A stretch of 64,000 bases of DNA from Mytilus californianus (GCF_021869535.1 NW_026262734.1:110209088-110273087); one strand, 5' to 3'; numbered from the stretch's first letter, positions 1-12,300 are shown. Made by a program: numbers and translations. Notes: a model not told the origin generated them from the sequence alone.

Positions 1-295
1 AGTCAATATGCATTAATTTGTGTAGACTTTGTGACAGAAACTTTGGACATATTTCATGTTTTAATCAGAATTTCAACTTAACAAAGAAATAGTTTAATCA
101 CTGTACTATAATTTGGTCACTCCTGATATTAGCTTTAGATGGATTATTTGTTTCTTTACATTAATAAGATTAATCAATTTGAAATGAAGTTATATATTAT
201 CTATCGGAATTAAACAATTAAAAAGCAATTAGCAATCAAAATTAATTTAAAACCAAATATGCTGTCATAACCTGCATTCAATATGAGGTACTTAC

Positions 296-445
296 TATTA
301 TCAGTATATATTCGTATGGCGTACGCCCTGTTATTTGTATAGCCAACACTTGACCAACCAAACGTATCTCCGACCGCCACAACAACATTACTTGTCATAC
401 GGAAGTTCTGGGGATCAGATACGTTGTAAGGAATAACTTCATTTT
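296..445 (-). CDS. Exon: second half of unrecognised CCG domain
   Basis: 50-codon exon. Two acceptors are possible; the one at ATACACCAG (first base 445) keeps phase 1, whereas the stronger-looking TATTATAG twelve bases upstream would break the frame. It encodes NEVIPYNVSDPQNFRM followed by VVVAVGDTFGWSSVGY and ends at donor GATAATA/GTAAGT. The GDxxGW turn resembles the edge-strand motif of several extracellular beta-sandwich domains. The coding sequence continues beyond the left edge of the window. Confidence 0.7.
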
Positions 446-3400
446 CTGGTGTATACCTATAATATGGAAACAAGGTATAGCGGATATTAAATAACATTGT
501 TGTGGAATTAAAATTCTCGAATAAGATGCTATTTGCTAATATACATTAAGATTTAATAAATTTCATGACCAATTTTATTATCCTTGTTTCAAAAAATTCA
601 ATGGGGAACATATTATTCAAGACGTTTCGGACACTTCTTAATTAATCGTTAATTACTACAATAATGCAATTTCATTATTTTAAACGGTGTAGGTCAAACG
701 CTTTTGGATTCTATATATTTTATATTGCTACATCCTCCAAAAATAAAGTCTGTAGCAGTGAATTGTTACACAGATGGTAGAATTTTAAAATTTGATTGTA
801 CCATCGCTACTCTATAATCTTTACCTTTACCAAACAACTTAATAGTCCCTATTTATCTTTCCCTTAAATTCGAAATATAACAGGTTACGACATGTGCCAC
901 ATGTGGAGCAGGATCTGCTTACCCTTCCGGAGCACCTAAGATCACCCCTAGTTTTTGGTGGGGTTCGTGTTGCTTAGTCTTTATTTTTCTATGTTGTGTT
1001 TTGTATACTATTGTTTGTCTGTTTGTCTTTTTTTAGCAATAGTGTTGTCCGTGTATTTTCGATTTATGAGTTTGAATGTCCCTCTAGTATCTTTCGCCCC
1101 TCTTTTACGAATTTATTCCTAGATTATTTAATGATTTATAAACTCAAAGCACATTTACCATCCAAGCATATCTCCATGTTGTATAGGTATTCTCCCAGAT
1201 TCCTTGACTGTATAAGTTATTGTATATCCAACAGCACTACCTGAAGTGAAATTTTTAGATGTATTAAAAAACCTGTATGTATGGGTATGTATTTGATCAT
1301 TGTTGAAGGCCGTACGGTGACCTATAGTTGTTAATGTCTGTGTTCTTTTGTTTCTTATGGAGATTTGTCTCATTGGCAATCACACCTTATCTTCTAATTC
1401 TTATACTTAATAGAAAAAAGCCTTATAAAAATTATGGACATCTTAGAAAAAGTAAGAATGACAAAGACTTTACCAAATGAGTTTTCTGACGTTTTTTGAA
1501 ATTTCGGTAAAAAGACGCGTGATAACGATATCAGTGTGATACTATGTTTGTTCAAAAATCAGAAAAAAATCTACCTAAATTAAACATTTAACTTCATCTT
1601 GGATCTACCTTTACGAATGATTTTTTTAGCTACGATGATATAGTATGTTACATGGAAATGCCAGGGGTATAAGTATATTATACTTTCTCGTACTTCCTCA
1701 CTACAGGAGCTAATCATAACTGGTTTGCTAGAAGGAGTGTAAATCGTATATAATTTATACCACTAATGTCAAATAGTTATCAAATCATGGCAGATTAAAA
1801 TTATTGTTTTAGTTTCTTCTCGTCTGTCTGCCTTGCATCTGTATTAATGTATTGAAAAATGCAAAAACAAATCAGTTTAAACAAACATTCTTGATTCATT
1901 TTTTTCGAATAGAAATTGACTTTCTTCATGTTCTTACCAAAAATGAATTACTCAGAAGGCAACAATTTTTGTCATTCTATTTCAGACATCTATACTTAAA
2001 GAACACTTGATACTCGAAAACCTGTTTCAGAAGTATCGTTTTCTGAAATTTAACATAAGACACACACGTTATTTTTCGTTGAATTACGCGCGATCAATGG
2101 TAGGGTTTTTTTAAGGGACTGTCAGTTTAAGGTATTAACTATTCAAACTTACTCGAAATTACGTATGTGTTCATTCCAGTCAAGGTATAAGTTGATCCTG
2201 AATTCCGCCATACCATTAAATGAAGCTCTCCATTATTTGAAGTAGAAAACTCCCAAGACTTAATTACTCCACAACAAGTCGACAGATAGAACTCACTTTC
2301 GACCAAAATTCCATAATCTTTAAATAATCAAATCAATGACTATATGAGTTTATTTATATATTGACTTTCACATCACTAGGTATGAGTGTTCCTGATGCAG
2401 GTGATCGCAGGTGAATCCAGAAAAGCGCTTTGGACGAGAGTGTTTTTTTCATTTTTTGTTTGTTTGCAGTTTTTGCAAATTAGAAAACTTAAACTCATTT
2501 TAAAACCTGAACGACTTCAGGTAATTTAAGAGTGAATATATAGGTACTAGTAACCAATATCCAATCCATCTGCTTCTGCTAATACATTGCTATATCTCTT
2601 GTAAATGTCTGTTAAAATAGTATTTTTTTCGACTTAGTAATTACGAATTGTATTTAACGATACCAACAGTATACTGCAATTTTTACGAAGATTTTAAGTT
2701 GTTTACACGGGATCTGCCGCCTAGGAGACTTCCAATGCAATTCACATAAGTGAACAAAATCACCATTAAAAGTTAGAAGGCTTGTTAAAGTTATTTACTT
2801 TTTCTCCGAAATTAAGAATGATTTGATTTTACTTTGAATAGTTTTATTTCCAACTCATACAATACCTGTATTTGAATCATCCAGAGCAGTATACATTGAT
2901 GGATCACCATATCCAATATATCGATTTCCGCATACTAAAATGTACAAGTTTTTTTTTATTACACACAAATAACATATTTTATACATGGAATTGCAGTGTA
3001 TTTAAGACGAAGTATTAATAGACTTTAGTTTAAGAAAATATATTTTCTTTTTGAAATTCTTTAACATGATAAATGCTAATTTTGACTTATGTATATTCGT
3101 TGCAATGATAACAAAACGTTAAGCAGCTCAAAAAATAAATAAACGAATTAGTAAAAATGTAATAAAAGCAATTCCTGAATTGAATGCAGTGTTACTGGTG
3201 GAGCTGGATCTTCTGACATGAGATCATCCCCGGTTTTTGTTTGGGTAAGTGTTACACAGTTTTCAGATTTATGTGTAGTTTTTGAAGACGTTTGCTGTTT
3301 TTGCTATGGTACTATCAGTTCTTCCTCGACTTATGAGTTTCAAATGTACCTTTAGTGTTGTCTGCATTTTTCTCGGTTTTCAAACCTTTCAGCAAACCAG

Positions 3401-6400
3401 TATCACCTCTCAAGAATAAAATTATCATTAATAATTCTTATTATTCAAAGGTCACTCATACTGGTTATTTTCTCTTTTTTTTTTGGGGGGGGGGGGGCTT
3501 GGTGTCCGAGTGGTCGTAGTAGTTCATCTACTGTATCGCTATCCTGTCAACAATGATGTAAGTTTGCAACCCGCATGGAAAAGGTTCAACATCAATCTTA
3601 ATTTACGAAATAGCGAATGCTGATGGAACTGGCGTTATACACCAAAAATCAAACCTACATCAGTTAAACTGTTATTGGTTTTGACACGATCTGCTGAAAA
3701 GCCTTGGATTTTTTGGCATACAATGTCTATCCTTAAATTCTTTTACGATATCTTTATGTGTATTTATTGTTGATGAAAACGTTCCTGAAAATCCCTTTTA
3801 GAAAACAGAATGTCAAAAAGTACTTTGAACCAGGTGAAATCAACAATTTTCTGCAGAACGAAATGCCTGTACTAAGTCCTGAATATGACAGATTTTATCC
3901 ATTCGTTTGGTGTGTTTGTGCTTTTGATTTTGCCAGTTGTTTAGGACTTTCCGTTTTGAATTTAATTTGGAGTTCGGTACTTTTGTTATTTTACTCTGAC
4001 CTGCAACATCTAATGGGCACAGACTACAACTTTAAGCAAGTGACACTTATTGTTCTGGATATTAAATATTGATATGAAATGTAGTGGCTCTCTTTCCATA
4101 AATTTTGAAAAATATTGAAGATAAGCAAAAGAAATCAAAGACTCATATTTTAGGGAACAAAATGAGACACACTCCGTCGATACGCAACCGACAAAATTAA
4201 AATGTAAACAGAAATAATAAGGTGGTATAATATGATACACACACCTTGTACACAGAGATGAAAATGCACCTATAAATTAAACGCTTAGTATAAAAACAGC
4301 TCTTAGAGTTTATTTACACATTGGTGCAGTCGCTCTAGTTATTAAACAATCACTTGTTCATCAATGCCAAAATCAGTAGAACAACATAGTTTTTTATCCT
4401 AAAATAAGAAACGGCTAATATTAAATGTGGCTTTTATCAAATCAACACCTACTAAAACAATCAAAATCGTTGCATATATTTGTTTCAGTGTCCCTTTGTA
4501 TGGATTCATTACACAGTGATCCTTCACAATCTGTACAATTAGCACCATCGCAGTAAACTAATGGATCGCTGCAGTCTCTATATCGATACTGTATTCCAGT
4601 TCCGCATGTCACAGAGCATGTGTCCCATTCAAACCAAGCTGTCCAACCACCGTCAACTACATGGAAATAACATTTTAAGGTTCATAGAGTTACAAAATAT
4701 GAATTATATATTTTCAAACACCGAAGTCACTAGAGACCAGAACAGGTAAACGTAGAAATATATTACGACTGGTAATTTAGGGTTTTGCAATGACCTTTAT
4801 TATTCCTCCCTTTTATTCAGTTAATAATTACACCTCTTATACCGTGTTACTGTATCTTCTCTTTCTTTCAAATGCACGGTTCAGATCGTTCACGTAGCTG
4901 TATCCATTTTCTTCTAATAAAGTTAATATTATTGCTTTACAACAATTTGCCAAATGAAAAAGGCGGCGAAATATACATCACTCAAAATAAAAATGAACAC
5001 TGAATCATAAACGTTGGCGCAAAGGTTCATGTAAACAGTATTCTGTATCGGCGAACTAAAACTACAGTATCAAGATCATTTAATGTACATAGGAAACCTA
5101 TTAATATCTAATTATAGATAACGAGATCACAAATCCTGTACTTTGTTAAAATACAAATATAAAAAAGTAATTTTTATGACTATTATGTCTGCATGAAAAT
5201 TAAAGGAGCGTCATGGCGAAATAAATATTTTTTTAAATAACAGAATGAATCAGTGATAACGATGAATCAATACGTTGGTTTCTATATATTGTTATTTTCA
5301 TTATACCTGAAGGTAGCGCAGTTGGAATCACAAAAGTTTTCTTTATATAAATAAGTACAATATTAAATTTAGAAATCTTTGAAGTCACAAAAAAAGTGGG
5401 AAAAGCTAACGTCTGAGATGAAAGCTATGTCTTCTCTTGTTGGAAATATTAATAATATGTATGTCATCCTCTCTTGGCAAAACTAAAACTGATTATCTTT
5501 TAAACGAACGTTATTCAATTATACGTTATCGTACAATACTATAACTAATAATCCAACGTCGCCTGTTTAAAATACATCGCTGAGTTTAATTTCTCAGTAT
5601 CTTGTTTGTCATGATTTATTCAAAAATACAATCCTTTATGCAGAATAGTGTGAGAGAATCACAGTATTGTTAATTAGAGATATAATTTTACCTGGACAAC
5701 AATCAGTATTACAGGTCTGATATTCTATAGAACTTTCTCCATAATCGGTGCACTCTAAACCACCACATTCCGGTTCAGGATCAGTGCAGTTCCGTATTCT
5801 GTTCTGGTTATTCACCGTACCTTCACATGTTACAGGACATGTGTTCCAATCACCCCAGGCAGTCCAATCTCCGTCAACTGTATAGAACAAAATTCAAACG
5901 GTAAGATATGATACATAATACAGATAATATGTGACCGACTAAAATGAATCAGAACAACAAAGAATTTGTTAAAATATGAAGCAAACTTATTTCAAACCCA
6001 AAACCCTATCAGCAGTATTCACAAAGTCCTTCTCCAACTATCCCTTTTGGTTCATCCAATATTTGTCCATGTGATGTCCCTAACATCTTGATTGAAAAAA
6101 GTATATTAAACTATTGCAATGGTATAACGTAGAGAAAATGTTATGGAATTTTACTTCTAATTCAGTTGATGGTGTCGGAGGAGTAGCAAATGAAACATGC
6201 CTGCCTAATTTATGTTAGATGCCAAATTCATGTTATGTTCTCAAAACCGCATAAAGCGGTTGAAAGGGATGCACAATAAAAAGAAGTTATACAATGCCAT
6301 TAATCATTGACCATTATAAACCATCTACAGTTTCTGGTAGCTTGGTCAGCCTGTTTGTGCCTCCGACAGAATAGGCGGAGACGTATACAAAAAGAAATAA

Positions 6401-9400
6401 ATAGATAATAGTGTCAAGGAAATTAATATTCAAACATAAATAGGTACGTCATATCATAGGAAAATGTCTAACGAAACGAACGTTATACATTGACAAGCTA
6501 TGCACGGGCGCTAAACAATGAAAATGTGAGAAATAAGTGCGACCTAAACCTTGGTCGCAATTCCGAACGTTTTGAAATAGGAAAAATACGTAGCTCTATG
6601 GTCCGCAAATTGTCAAAAAATATCATAAGGACCTAAGAGCTTCGGTTCCGCAGCTAATAAAAGTAGTGAAATAATCTGGCAATGCCATCATGCGCGTAGC
6701 TACGTTTACGTCAAAACGCCCGGGCGTACACTTGAATTTGGTATAAAAAAAACTTTTCATCTAAATAAAATTAAAAGAATTGGTTAACAGTTCACCAACC
6801 TTCTAAGTCTTTCTTCAATGGCTTGTAATTGCGAATAAAAGTGACGAAAATTAGTAGCATATTATATATTTGTACATTTTCTGTCAAAGTCTAAATCTCC
6901 CCTGAATTCTACACTCACTTTCCTTTTTATACGACCCAAAAAAAATTTGCGGTCGTATATATATTAGTATCACGTCGTCGTCGTCGTCATCATCCGAAGA
7001 CATTTGGTTTTCGCACAATAACTTTATTATTCGTAAATAGAAATCCATGAAATTTATACACAAGGTTTATGACCATAAAAGGAAGGTTTGGATTGATTTT
7101 GGGGGTTATGGTCTCAACAGTTAAGGAATTAGGGTCCAAAAATTGGCCAAAATAAGCATTTTTCTAGTTTTCAGACAATAACTTGTGGAATGATTTATGG
7201 ATCTCTCTGAAATTATACCACAAGTTTCCATACCACAAAGGGATGGTTAAATTTGGCTTTAGGGCGTTATGGCTATAACCGTTTAGGAATTATTGGCATA
7301 AAAGGGGGAAACAAGGGTGTCCTGGTTAATGGACAATTACTTAAGTACACAACATAATTTAAAAGCAGTGTAAGGAAAGTGATTCAAACACAACATTTTG
7401 AATTACCTCCCTAACACTGCTTTTGAATTATATATAAAGAAATGTTGTATTGTCTTGAGGTGATTAGCTGTCAATTTCTTTTTTGAAGTTACTATTTTCA
7501 AAATGCTGATGAAGGTAATTTAATTTTAGCCATGATTATGTACGTCATTTTCTATTTTAAGACTTTTATGATGTATTTATATGGGCTATTATGTTTGCAA
7601 ACTCCATTTGAAATTTGAATTCAGATTATGAATTTATCTTGAGGGAAAGACATTTTCGGGGGTTGTGGGGTGGGGGGTTGGACAATTCGCAACATCATAG
7701 TGTATTGCACAAAAGCAAAAAAAAATAATATAAATTCACATCACATAACCAATTCAAGTTCTTTGACTACAATTATTCTGTGTCAGAAACCTATTATGTG
7801 TCAAATATTTAATTACAATCCAAATTCAGATCTGTATCAAGGGCGAATATTGTGTCCATTTTTGCCCCGACTGTTCAGGGTTGGACCTCTGCTGTCGTAT
7901 CCAGCTGCGCTCAGCGAAGCATTTTTTTTTAATGCAATTCATTATGTGCTAAGATTGGATATGTGGTTTGCATTTTTGTCGAGCCATTGACATTTATGTC
8001 GCGAAAGTGAGACATTTCGATCCTAAATTTCGTCAGTAGTGCCAATATTATAACTATGTACATGTAGGTTCAGTATGTGGTTAAAGTTTAAAGATATCAA
8101 TAACTTTGTCAAACCTTCGTAAAATTTTACGGTAGCTGGACAAAAACTGTTTATGGTCAAAAGAGTATCCAGAGCATAATGACGAAATTATATATTATCA
8201 GTGTTCCCGTTTTTCATGGATAAAAGGAATTTCTCTTTGCATCAACAGTCTGGGGTTAAAATTAGTTACATTTCAATAACTTTGTTATTCCTTTGACGAA
8301 TTTAATGAAACTTTCTTTAAGTTTTTTTTTCATGTTTAATTTCTGAAGCAAAATTTTTTTCGTTCATTTTTCAGTTTTATACTGACAGACGGAATTTAAA
8401 TCAGACGATCTGGAATTTTTGTCACGTTTGTTTCGAGCGACGTTGATCAATGTGTCTTTTGCAGACGAAACGCGCGTCTGGCGTAAGTACAAAATTTCTA
8501 TCCTGGTATCTATGATGAGTTAATTTTCATGATGAATGTCATTCTGGATAACTCTTAAACATCCGGAGGCTTCGTCCCCGCTAATCCACTAACAGCAGGT
8601 TCTTTGGCCTGGACCCGCTTGGGCCTTCATGTCCCTCACCGAGGTTCGGGCGTACACGTAAAAATGACCTAGCTACGCCACTGGCCATTGCATCAAATAT
8701 AGCAGCTGGAATTATCGCCTTTGTTGTAGATCTTAAACAGCACCATTATTTGAGAAAAGAATAGATTTAAGATTTTCTTTTTAAGTTTTCAATGGTAAGG
8801 GAACTTATTCAGAAATGTTGATAAAATATATACTCTATGGATTCCAATATGATCAATGAAACATTCAAAATAATGAAGTTTTCATAAAAAATAACCTTGC
8901 CAGCATGCAATTCTTATCTATCAACGATGATAACTTCTTTAAGCCTCGTTTAAAGGACTTTTTCTTCGTATATTGCTCTTAAAAAAATTCAATTATTTCA
9001 CATTTCCAATGTTTAGTTTCTGGAGCTACCACCAACAAATACATATTCGGAATACTCATCTGATACTAAGGATTAACTGCGGAACCTTGTAATCTTGTAT
9101 GGCAATGTTTCTATACTGTTGATCATGAGCGTACCTGAGGCGGATAACTCCAATACTCATGCCCACTAAAATCGATGGCATACATTATAACTTACTACAA
9201 CTGGACCGATACTGCTTTGCTAGTCCAATAAGATGCCACCCGCCAAGTAGCTGGCATTATGGTTCTGCCATTACCAAGATGTATTGTATTGTAAAATTGT
9301 TATTTTCTTATGTTCAAATGTACTAACACTAAGGTTGCGATACCAAATTAACCTTAGATGATCTTGACTTTTTGACTTGCTTAAGTTTGTCTATTTAGAG

Positions 9401-10138
9401 ACAATTGAATGGCTGCTGCGGGCATAATATATTCCATCCTCTGTTTTTGGTTGGACGTTGTAATATAGATTTACTATTAATACATAGCGCGGAACTTCTT
9501 TAAAATTGTATTGTAAAATTTTAGTTTGTTATGTGCAAATGTACTAACACTAAAATTGAGATGCCATGATGTATGGTAAAATCAACCTTAGACGATTTTG
9601 AACTTTTGACTTTTTTTGTTTAGTTGCAACTGAATGGTTGTTGTGAGCATAATATATACCTCTGTCTTGGTAGGATATTGAATTAAGTATTTACCATAAC
9701 AACTTAATGCGGAATATTGTTTACAATTTGACAAAAAAAAATGGCAAAAAATGTTCGAATGAGAAAGGCACGGGATAAAATCTAGCAATATGTACGACAA
9801 ATCAAATTATTATTATCGATAATTCATTTTTGAAAGGTTATAGAACTGAAGCATACTTTAATATTGAGATTCACTAACCGTGTTATCAAACAGTATAAAT
9901 AGGTTACCTGGGCAACACGCAGTATCATTAGTTCCAAAAATAATACAGGTTACGTTCAGGTATATAAATTCTGTTTTTGCACAGTTCTTATCCGCATGAC
10001 CATTCGTACAACATTCTCTTGTCCATAACTCCAACCATGTTAATAGTCCATTGACACATGATGCTGTACATTCACCAAATACAGCCCATGGCGTCACCTC
10101 GTCACAACCTACGATATGATTTGCGAGTACATGGCTTG
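296..10138 (-). CDS. Extracellular TSP1-module protein, partial (six exons)
   Basis: Spliced minus-strand gene, exons in transcript order 10138-9908, 5877-5692, 4656-4453, 2934-2866, 2317-2153 and 445-296. Every exon starts after an AG and ends before a GT (GTAACC, GTAAAA, GTAGGT, GTATTG, GTAAGT, GTAAGT). Every intron is phase 1, and each exon is open across the joins. The first three exons each encode one thrombospondin type-1 module, a disulfide-rich module of secreted and cell-surface proteins. The last three build a further domain of about 95 residues that I do not recognise. All exons are symmetric (231, 186, 204, 69, 165 and 150 bp), the classic arrangement for exon shuffling. The 3' end lies beyond the left edge. 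No signal-peptide exon was found to the right, so the start is unknown. Introns carry only repeats. The exon chain is strongly supported; the function (adhesion, matrix or recognition) is inference. Confidence 0.8.
885..1130 (+). repeat. Dispersed repeat family R6
   Basis: Copy of a family recognisable by CCGGAGCACCTAAGATCACC and TTCGTGTTGCTTAGTC. Other copies in this window lie at 3195-3400, 37545-37700 (plus) and 22610-22740, 36065-36135 (minus). Lies in the last intron of the TSP1 gene. Its core (916-979) matches the unit of the 63-bp minisatellite at 43.5-44.3 kb. Confidence 0.6.
1260..1400 (-). repeat. Dispersed repeat family R2, fragment
   Basis: Reads, on the reverse strand, like the start of the longer copy at 36140-36560: GTTGAAGGCCGTACGGTGAC and GTCTCATTGGCAATCACACC. 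It abuts the R6 copy, so the two may be one composite insertion. Confidence 0.6.
2153..2317 (-). CDS. Exon: first half of unrecognised CCG domain
   Basis: 55-codon exon, acceptor TTATTTAAAG, donor ATTTCGA/GTAAGT. Only one of the three frames is open and it is the one required by phase. Key residues are a CCGVIKSWEF motif, then GELHLMVWRNSGSTYTLTG. The alternating hydrophobic pattern suggests a beta-sandwich. I cannot name the family; similar CCGxIxxW/VWR sequences exist, to my recollection, in other marine invertebrate secreted proteins. Confidence 0.7.
2866..2934 (-). CDS. Exon: short linker with one Cys
   Basis: 23-codon micro-exon, acceptor GTACATTTTAG, donor AATACAG/GTATTG, phase 1 at both ends. 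It encodes CGNRYIGYGDPSMYTALDDS and joins in frame to the exons on either side. Too short for its own fold; it probably opens the domain made by the next two exons. Confidence 0.65.
3195..3400 (+). repeat. Dispersed repeat family R6, diverged copy
   Basis: Shares GGAGCTGGATCT, CATGAGATCATCCCCGG and TTTTTGTTTGGGT with the R6 family; intronic in the TSP1 gene. Confidence 0.45.
3495..3658 (+). repeat. Diverged tRNA-derived SINE
   Basis: Begins GGTGTCCGAGTGGTCG, a good Pol III A-box like that of a Ser/Leu tRNA, and has a degenerate B-box AGTTTGCAACCCGC. It ends GGCGTTATACACCAAAAATC, the decayed counterpart of the 3' end of the better SINE at 30987-31244. A poly-G run precedes it. Confidence 0.6.
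3750..3990 (-). repeat. Dispersed repeat family R3, copy
   Basis: Shares AATGCCTGTACTAAGTCCTG and GGACTTTCCGTTTTGAATTT with copies at 15610-16010 and 23780-23960 (same strand) and 20085-20345 and 27190-27370 (opposite strand). An open frame of 104 codons here is repeat sequence, not a gene. Confidence 0.6.
4453..4656 (-). CDS. Exon: TSP1 module (third)
   Basis: 68-codon exon, acceptor CCATGTAG, donor TTTTA/GTAGGT. It reads DGGWTAWFEWDTCSVTCGTG, then QYRYRDC and a Cys-rich tail (CDGANCTDC, SLCNES, NICNDFDC). The best canonical TSP1 of the three, with CSVTCGTG and the RYRDC strand. The phase-1 donor was chosen because it keeps the frame into the next exon; a GT three bases downstream would break the phase. 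Confidence 0.85.
4657..5691 (-). other. Intron, no other feature seen
   Basis: Intron between the second and third TSP1 exons. AT-rich; I see no repeat copy or ORF of note in it. Confidence 0.6.
5692..5877 (-). CDS. Exon: TSP1 module (second)
   Basis: 62-codon exon, acceptor TTCTATACAG, donor CCAG/GTAAAA. It reads DGDWTAWGDWNTCPVTC and then RIRNCTDPEPECGGLEC, ending CNTDCCPG. This matches the TSP1 pattern: WxxWxxWxxC, CxxTC, an RxRxC strand and two closing cysteines. Trp and Arg spacing fits the stacked W/R ladder of the family. Confidence 0.85.
6925..7440 (+). repeat. Dispersed repeat R8 with two internal subunits
   Basis: Opens with a small palindrome (ATACGACC at 6929 pairing with GGTCGTAT at 6951) and a GTC/ATC microsatellite (6975-6994). 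Two related tandem subunits follow at about 7003-7167 and 7168-7317, each with ATAACTT, a GAAATT-ATACACAAG type segment and GGAATTAGGGTCC or an equivalent. It ends in the hairpin at 7356-7429. I know this GGTCGTATA/GACGTCGTCG sequence as a frequent bivalve repeat; its element class is not clear to me. Confidence 0.6.
7356..7429. repeat. Long imperfect hairpin
   Basis: Arms 7356-7388 and 7397-7429 (33 nt each) around an 8-nt loop CACAACAT. 28 of 33 positions are Watson-Crick pairs and two more are G-U. The core AAAAGCAGTGT pairs with ACACTGCTTTT. Embedded in repeat R8. Confidence 0.75.
7440..8395. other. Intronic, no gene recognised
   Basis: Inside the largest intron of the TSP1 gene. A segment near 7850-7925 (TTTTTGCCCCGACTGTTCAG and following) is less AT-rich than its surroundings and looks like part of a dispersed repeat, but there is no second copy here to prove it. 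The 106-codon open frame over it has no recognisable domain. Confidence 0.4.
8395..8525 (+). repeat. Dispersed repeat family R1, copy
   Basis: Carries the family core GACGAAACGCGCGTCTGGCG and then TCCTGGTATCTATGATGAGT. The best second copy is 19720-19865; others are at 12105-12300, 13495-13625, 16030-16170 and 30385-30605. Confidence 0.7.
9285..9725 (+). repeat. Direct duplication of about 220 bp
   Basis: Two diverged copies lie head to tail (about 9285-9500 and 9505-9725). Both read TATTGTATTGTAAAATT, AAATGTACTAACACTAA, ATTGAATGG or CTGAATGG, GCATAATATAT and GCGGAA in the same order. Located in the intron next to the first TSP1 exon. Confidence 0.65.
9908..10138 (-). CDS. Exon: degenerate TSP1 module (first seen)
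   Basis: Exon of 77 codons entered through acceptor TTTAAATATAG and leaving at CCCAG/GTAACC. The module has the TPWAVFGECTASC start (one Trp of the usual WxxW pair kept), an ExWTRECC core and the terminal TACCPG that also ends the next module. It is the least canonical of the three. The first ten or so residues before the module (SHVLANHIVGCDE) act as linker. An upstream phase-1 exon must exist but was not located in the window. Confidence 0.7.
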
Positions 10139-11690
10139 CTATATTTAAAAAAAATAGAAAAATAAATATTGAAGGTAAACAAAATTGAATGCAGATTGGG
10201 TTAAGGGTTGTTAATATGTATTTTTAATACACCTATAACAAAGATATCGTTTTTATATGACGCTCTTCAAACTCTTAGCGCCCACACCCCTGGTGAAATA
10301 CGGATATAATTGTATGTCATCTGATTAGCGTCATAATTTTTGTAGCTGTTCCAATTTACTTTACGTCTCAGAGAGATATATAAAAAAAAATATACGTAAA
10401 CACAAACAAACGACGATACGAATTTGATACTAGCTGATATGAATTAAAGTGATTAAATATGTTTAGTGAGAAAGTATTAGATAATTATACAAGTATAAAC
10501 GATATAGGTCTAAAATATGTATTTATGATCTGCATACACAGATATTTGAAGGAACAATACGTATCACATCTCCTCCACCGTCAGTGTCAATTTTGTAATG
10601 TGATAAATTGATGTATCAAAGATCAAATATCAGTTTGGTTTTGTCAGTTTTTATGGACTTGCCCTTTCTTTATTTCCCTTGGAGTTCGAAGTTTTTTTTA
10701 TTACATTTGTTTCCTTCGTTTCTTACAAAAACACACAAAATGTTTATATTTTCATAATCCTTTAACTTCATCTTATCAGCCTATGATTTTAAATCGTTTT
10801 AGCATGTCACTTTTTTAAAATCTAATTTACTTATTTGACTTCCATATTTTAAAAGACGTAAAAAAAATAAGGTGTTTCTATTAATCAGAATACTGTAGTT
10901 TATAGAACTTCTCCCAATCGACAGTAGTTTTGTTAAGAATGACGTCCGTTTGGCTTTGCGGAATGCATATATATGCACCCAGCCGATAGAAACGGAAACG
11001 ATCAATCCTATGTCTACGCCATCTGTGCGCTCACAAACCCTTGCAATAACTTTTTGCTTGGTTCATAAGTCATAAGAATTATTCATGGTATTCCCAGTAT
11101 CTGAAATACACTTCTTTACAATTATCAGTTCATCAGGGCGATTTCCTCAATATTTGTTTACCTCACGAAAATCTAAAAGTCTTTGATACTCCTGGAAATT
11201 GAATATTAAGGAGTCTATATAGCTATTCTATATACGTAAGTATTGTATAATAATTTTACATGAAATAAGAATAAGTAGAATGATCTTCAGCGCTAAATGT
11301 TGCTTGCTGTTGAAGGCAGTGTGATACAAAATTGCTGATTTTAATGTTTTTGTAAAACTTTGCATTGAAAGATCAGAATGGATTATCCGTTAGACAATAC
11401 ATAGTTTTACTTCCATCATAATTTGGTTTTGTTTAATGATGTCCTTTTTATACATTTTTTTATAAGTGCTAAAACTACCCAAAATCCGTCAAAAATTATT
11501 GTTTTTGGCCTTCTTCAGGCATTTATGAATTAGGAATCGGTTGATTATAAGCTAAAATATTTATGAACATTAAAGTGATACTATACATTTAAATAAAGAT
11601 TGAAGCTTTTGTTGAAAATCGCCCATGTTTACAATTTAAATCCGGAGAATTTGGTCCTAGCTCGTTATTGACTCTCATTCTGATCTACCT
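10139..11690. other. No feature recognised
   Basis: AT-rich, non-repetitive at the level I can see, with no convincing ORF or exon. It is probably an intron or the upstream flank of the TSP1 gene, whose 5' exons were not found. Confidence 0.4.
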
Positions 11691-12104
11691 TTTTTGCAAA
11701 ACCTACTTCTTATTATATTGGTCGATAAGTTGTCCTGAAAACGCATGAAACATTTGCCCCTAAACGTAAAGCCGACAATGATTAATCAATGGCGGAAATT
11801 ACTGAATGGAAATCATGCGCAGTCTAACATGATCCATTTCTATATTATATTAATAATTTGTAGTTGTGTTATATAATTCCATATTTGCAGTCTTACCAAA
11901 AGGGTCCGGTGCGTTGAGGCTTTAGCTAACTCGGCTTTGTATTTTTATATGTTGGATTAAGTTGTTTTATGTAATGTATCCGTTTTTATTCTGTAGTTAG
12001 TCCCCACTTTGGTTTTATCATGTATATCTATTATATAGTCATTTTATAAAATTTACTGTTTGCAAAATTATAAATTATTCTAAATAATAAGGATGTTCTT
12101 GTCC

Positions 12105-12300
12105 CAGGCAGAAAATCCTGTCCGTGTTAGGCGCAACTTTTTGGAAGTTTTGGTCCTCGGTGCTCTTCAGCTTTGTACTTGTTTTGGCTTTCAATCTTTT
12201 TTTATTTGAGCGTCACTGGTTGGTCTTGTGTGGACGAGACGCACGTCTGGCGTATTGAATTTTAAGCCTAGTACCTTCTGCTAGCTATTATTCGTGTGTT
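12105..12300 (+). repeat. Dispersed repeat family R1, copy
   Basis: GGTGCTCTTCAGCTTTGTAC, GAGCGTCACTGG and GACGAGACGCACGTCTGGCG, a diverged R1. It sits in a gap between matching blocks of the segmental duplication. Confidence 0.65.
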
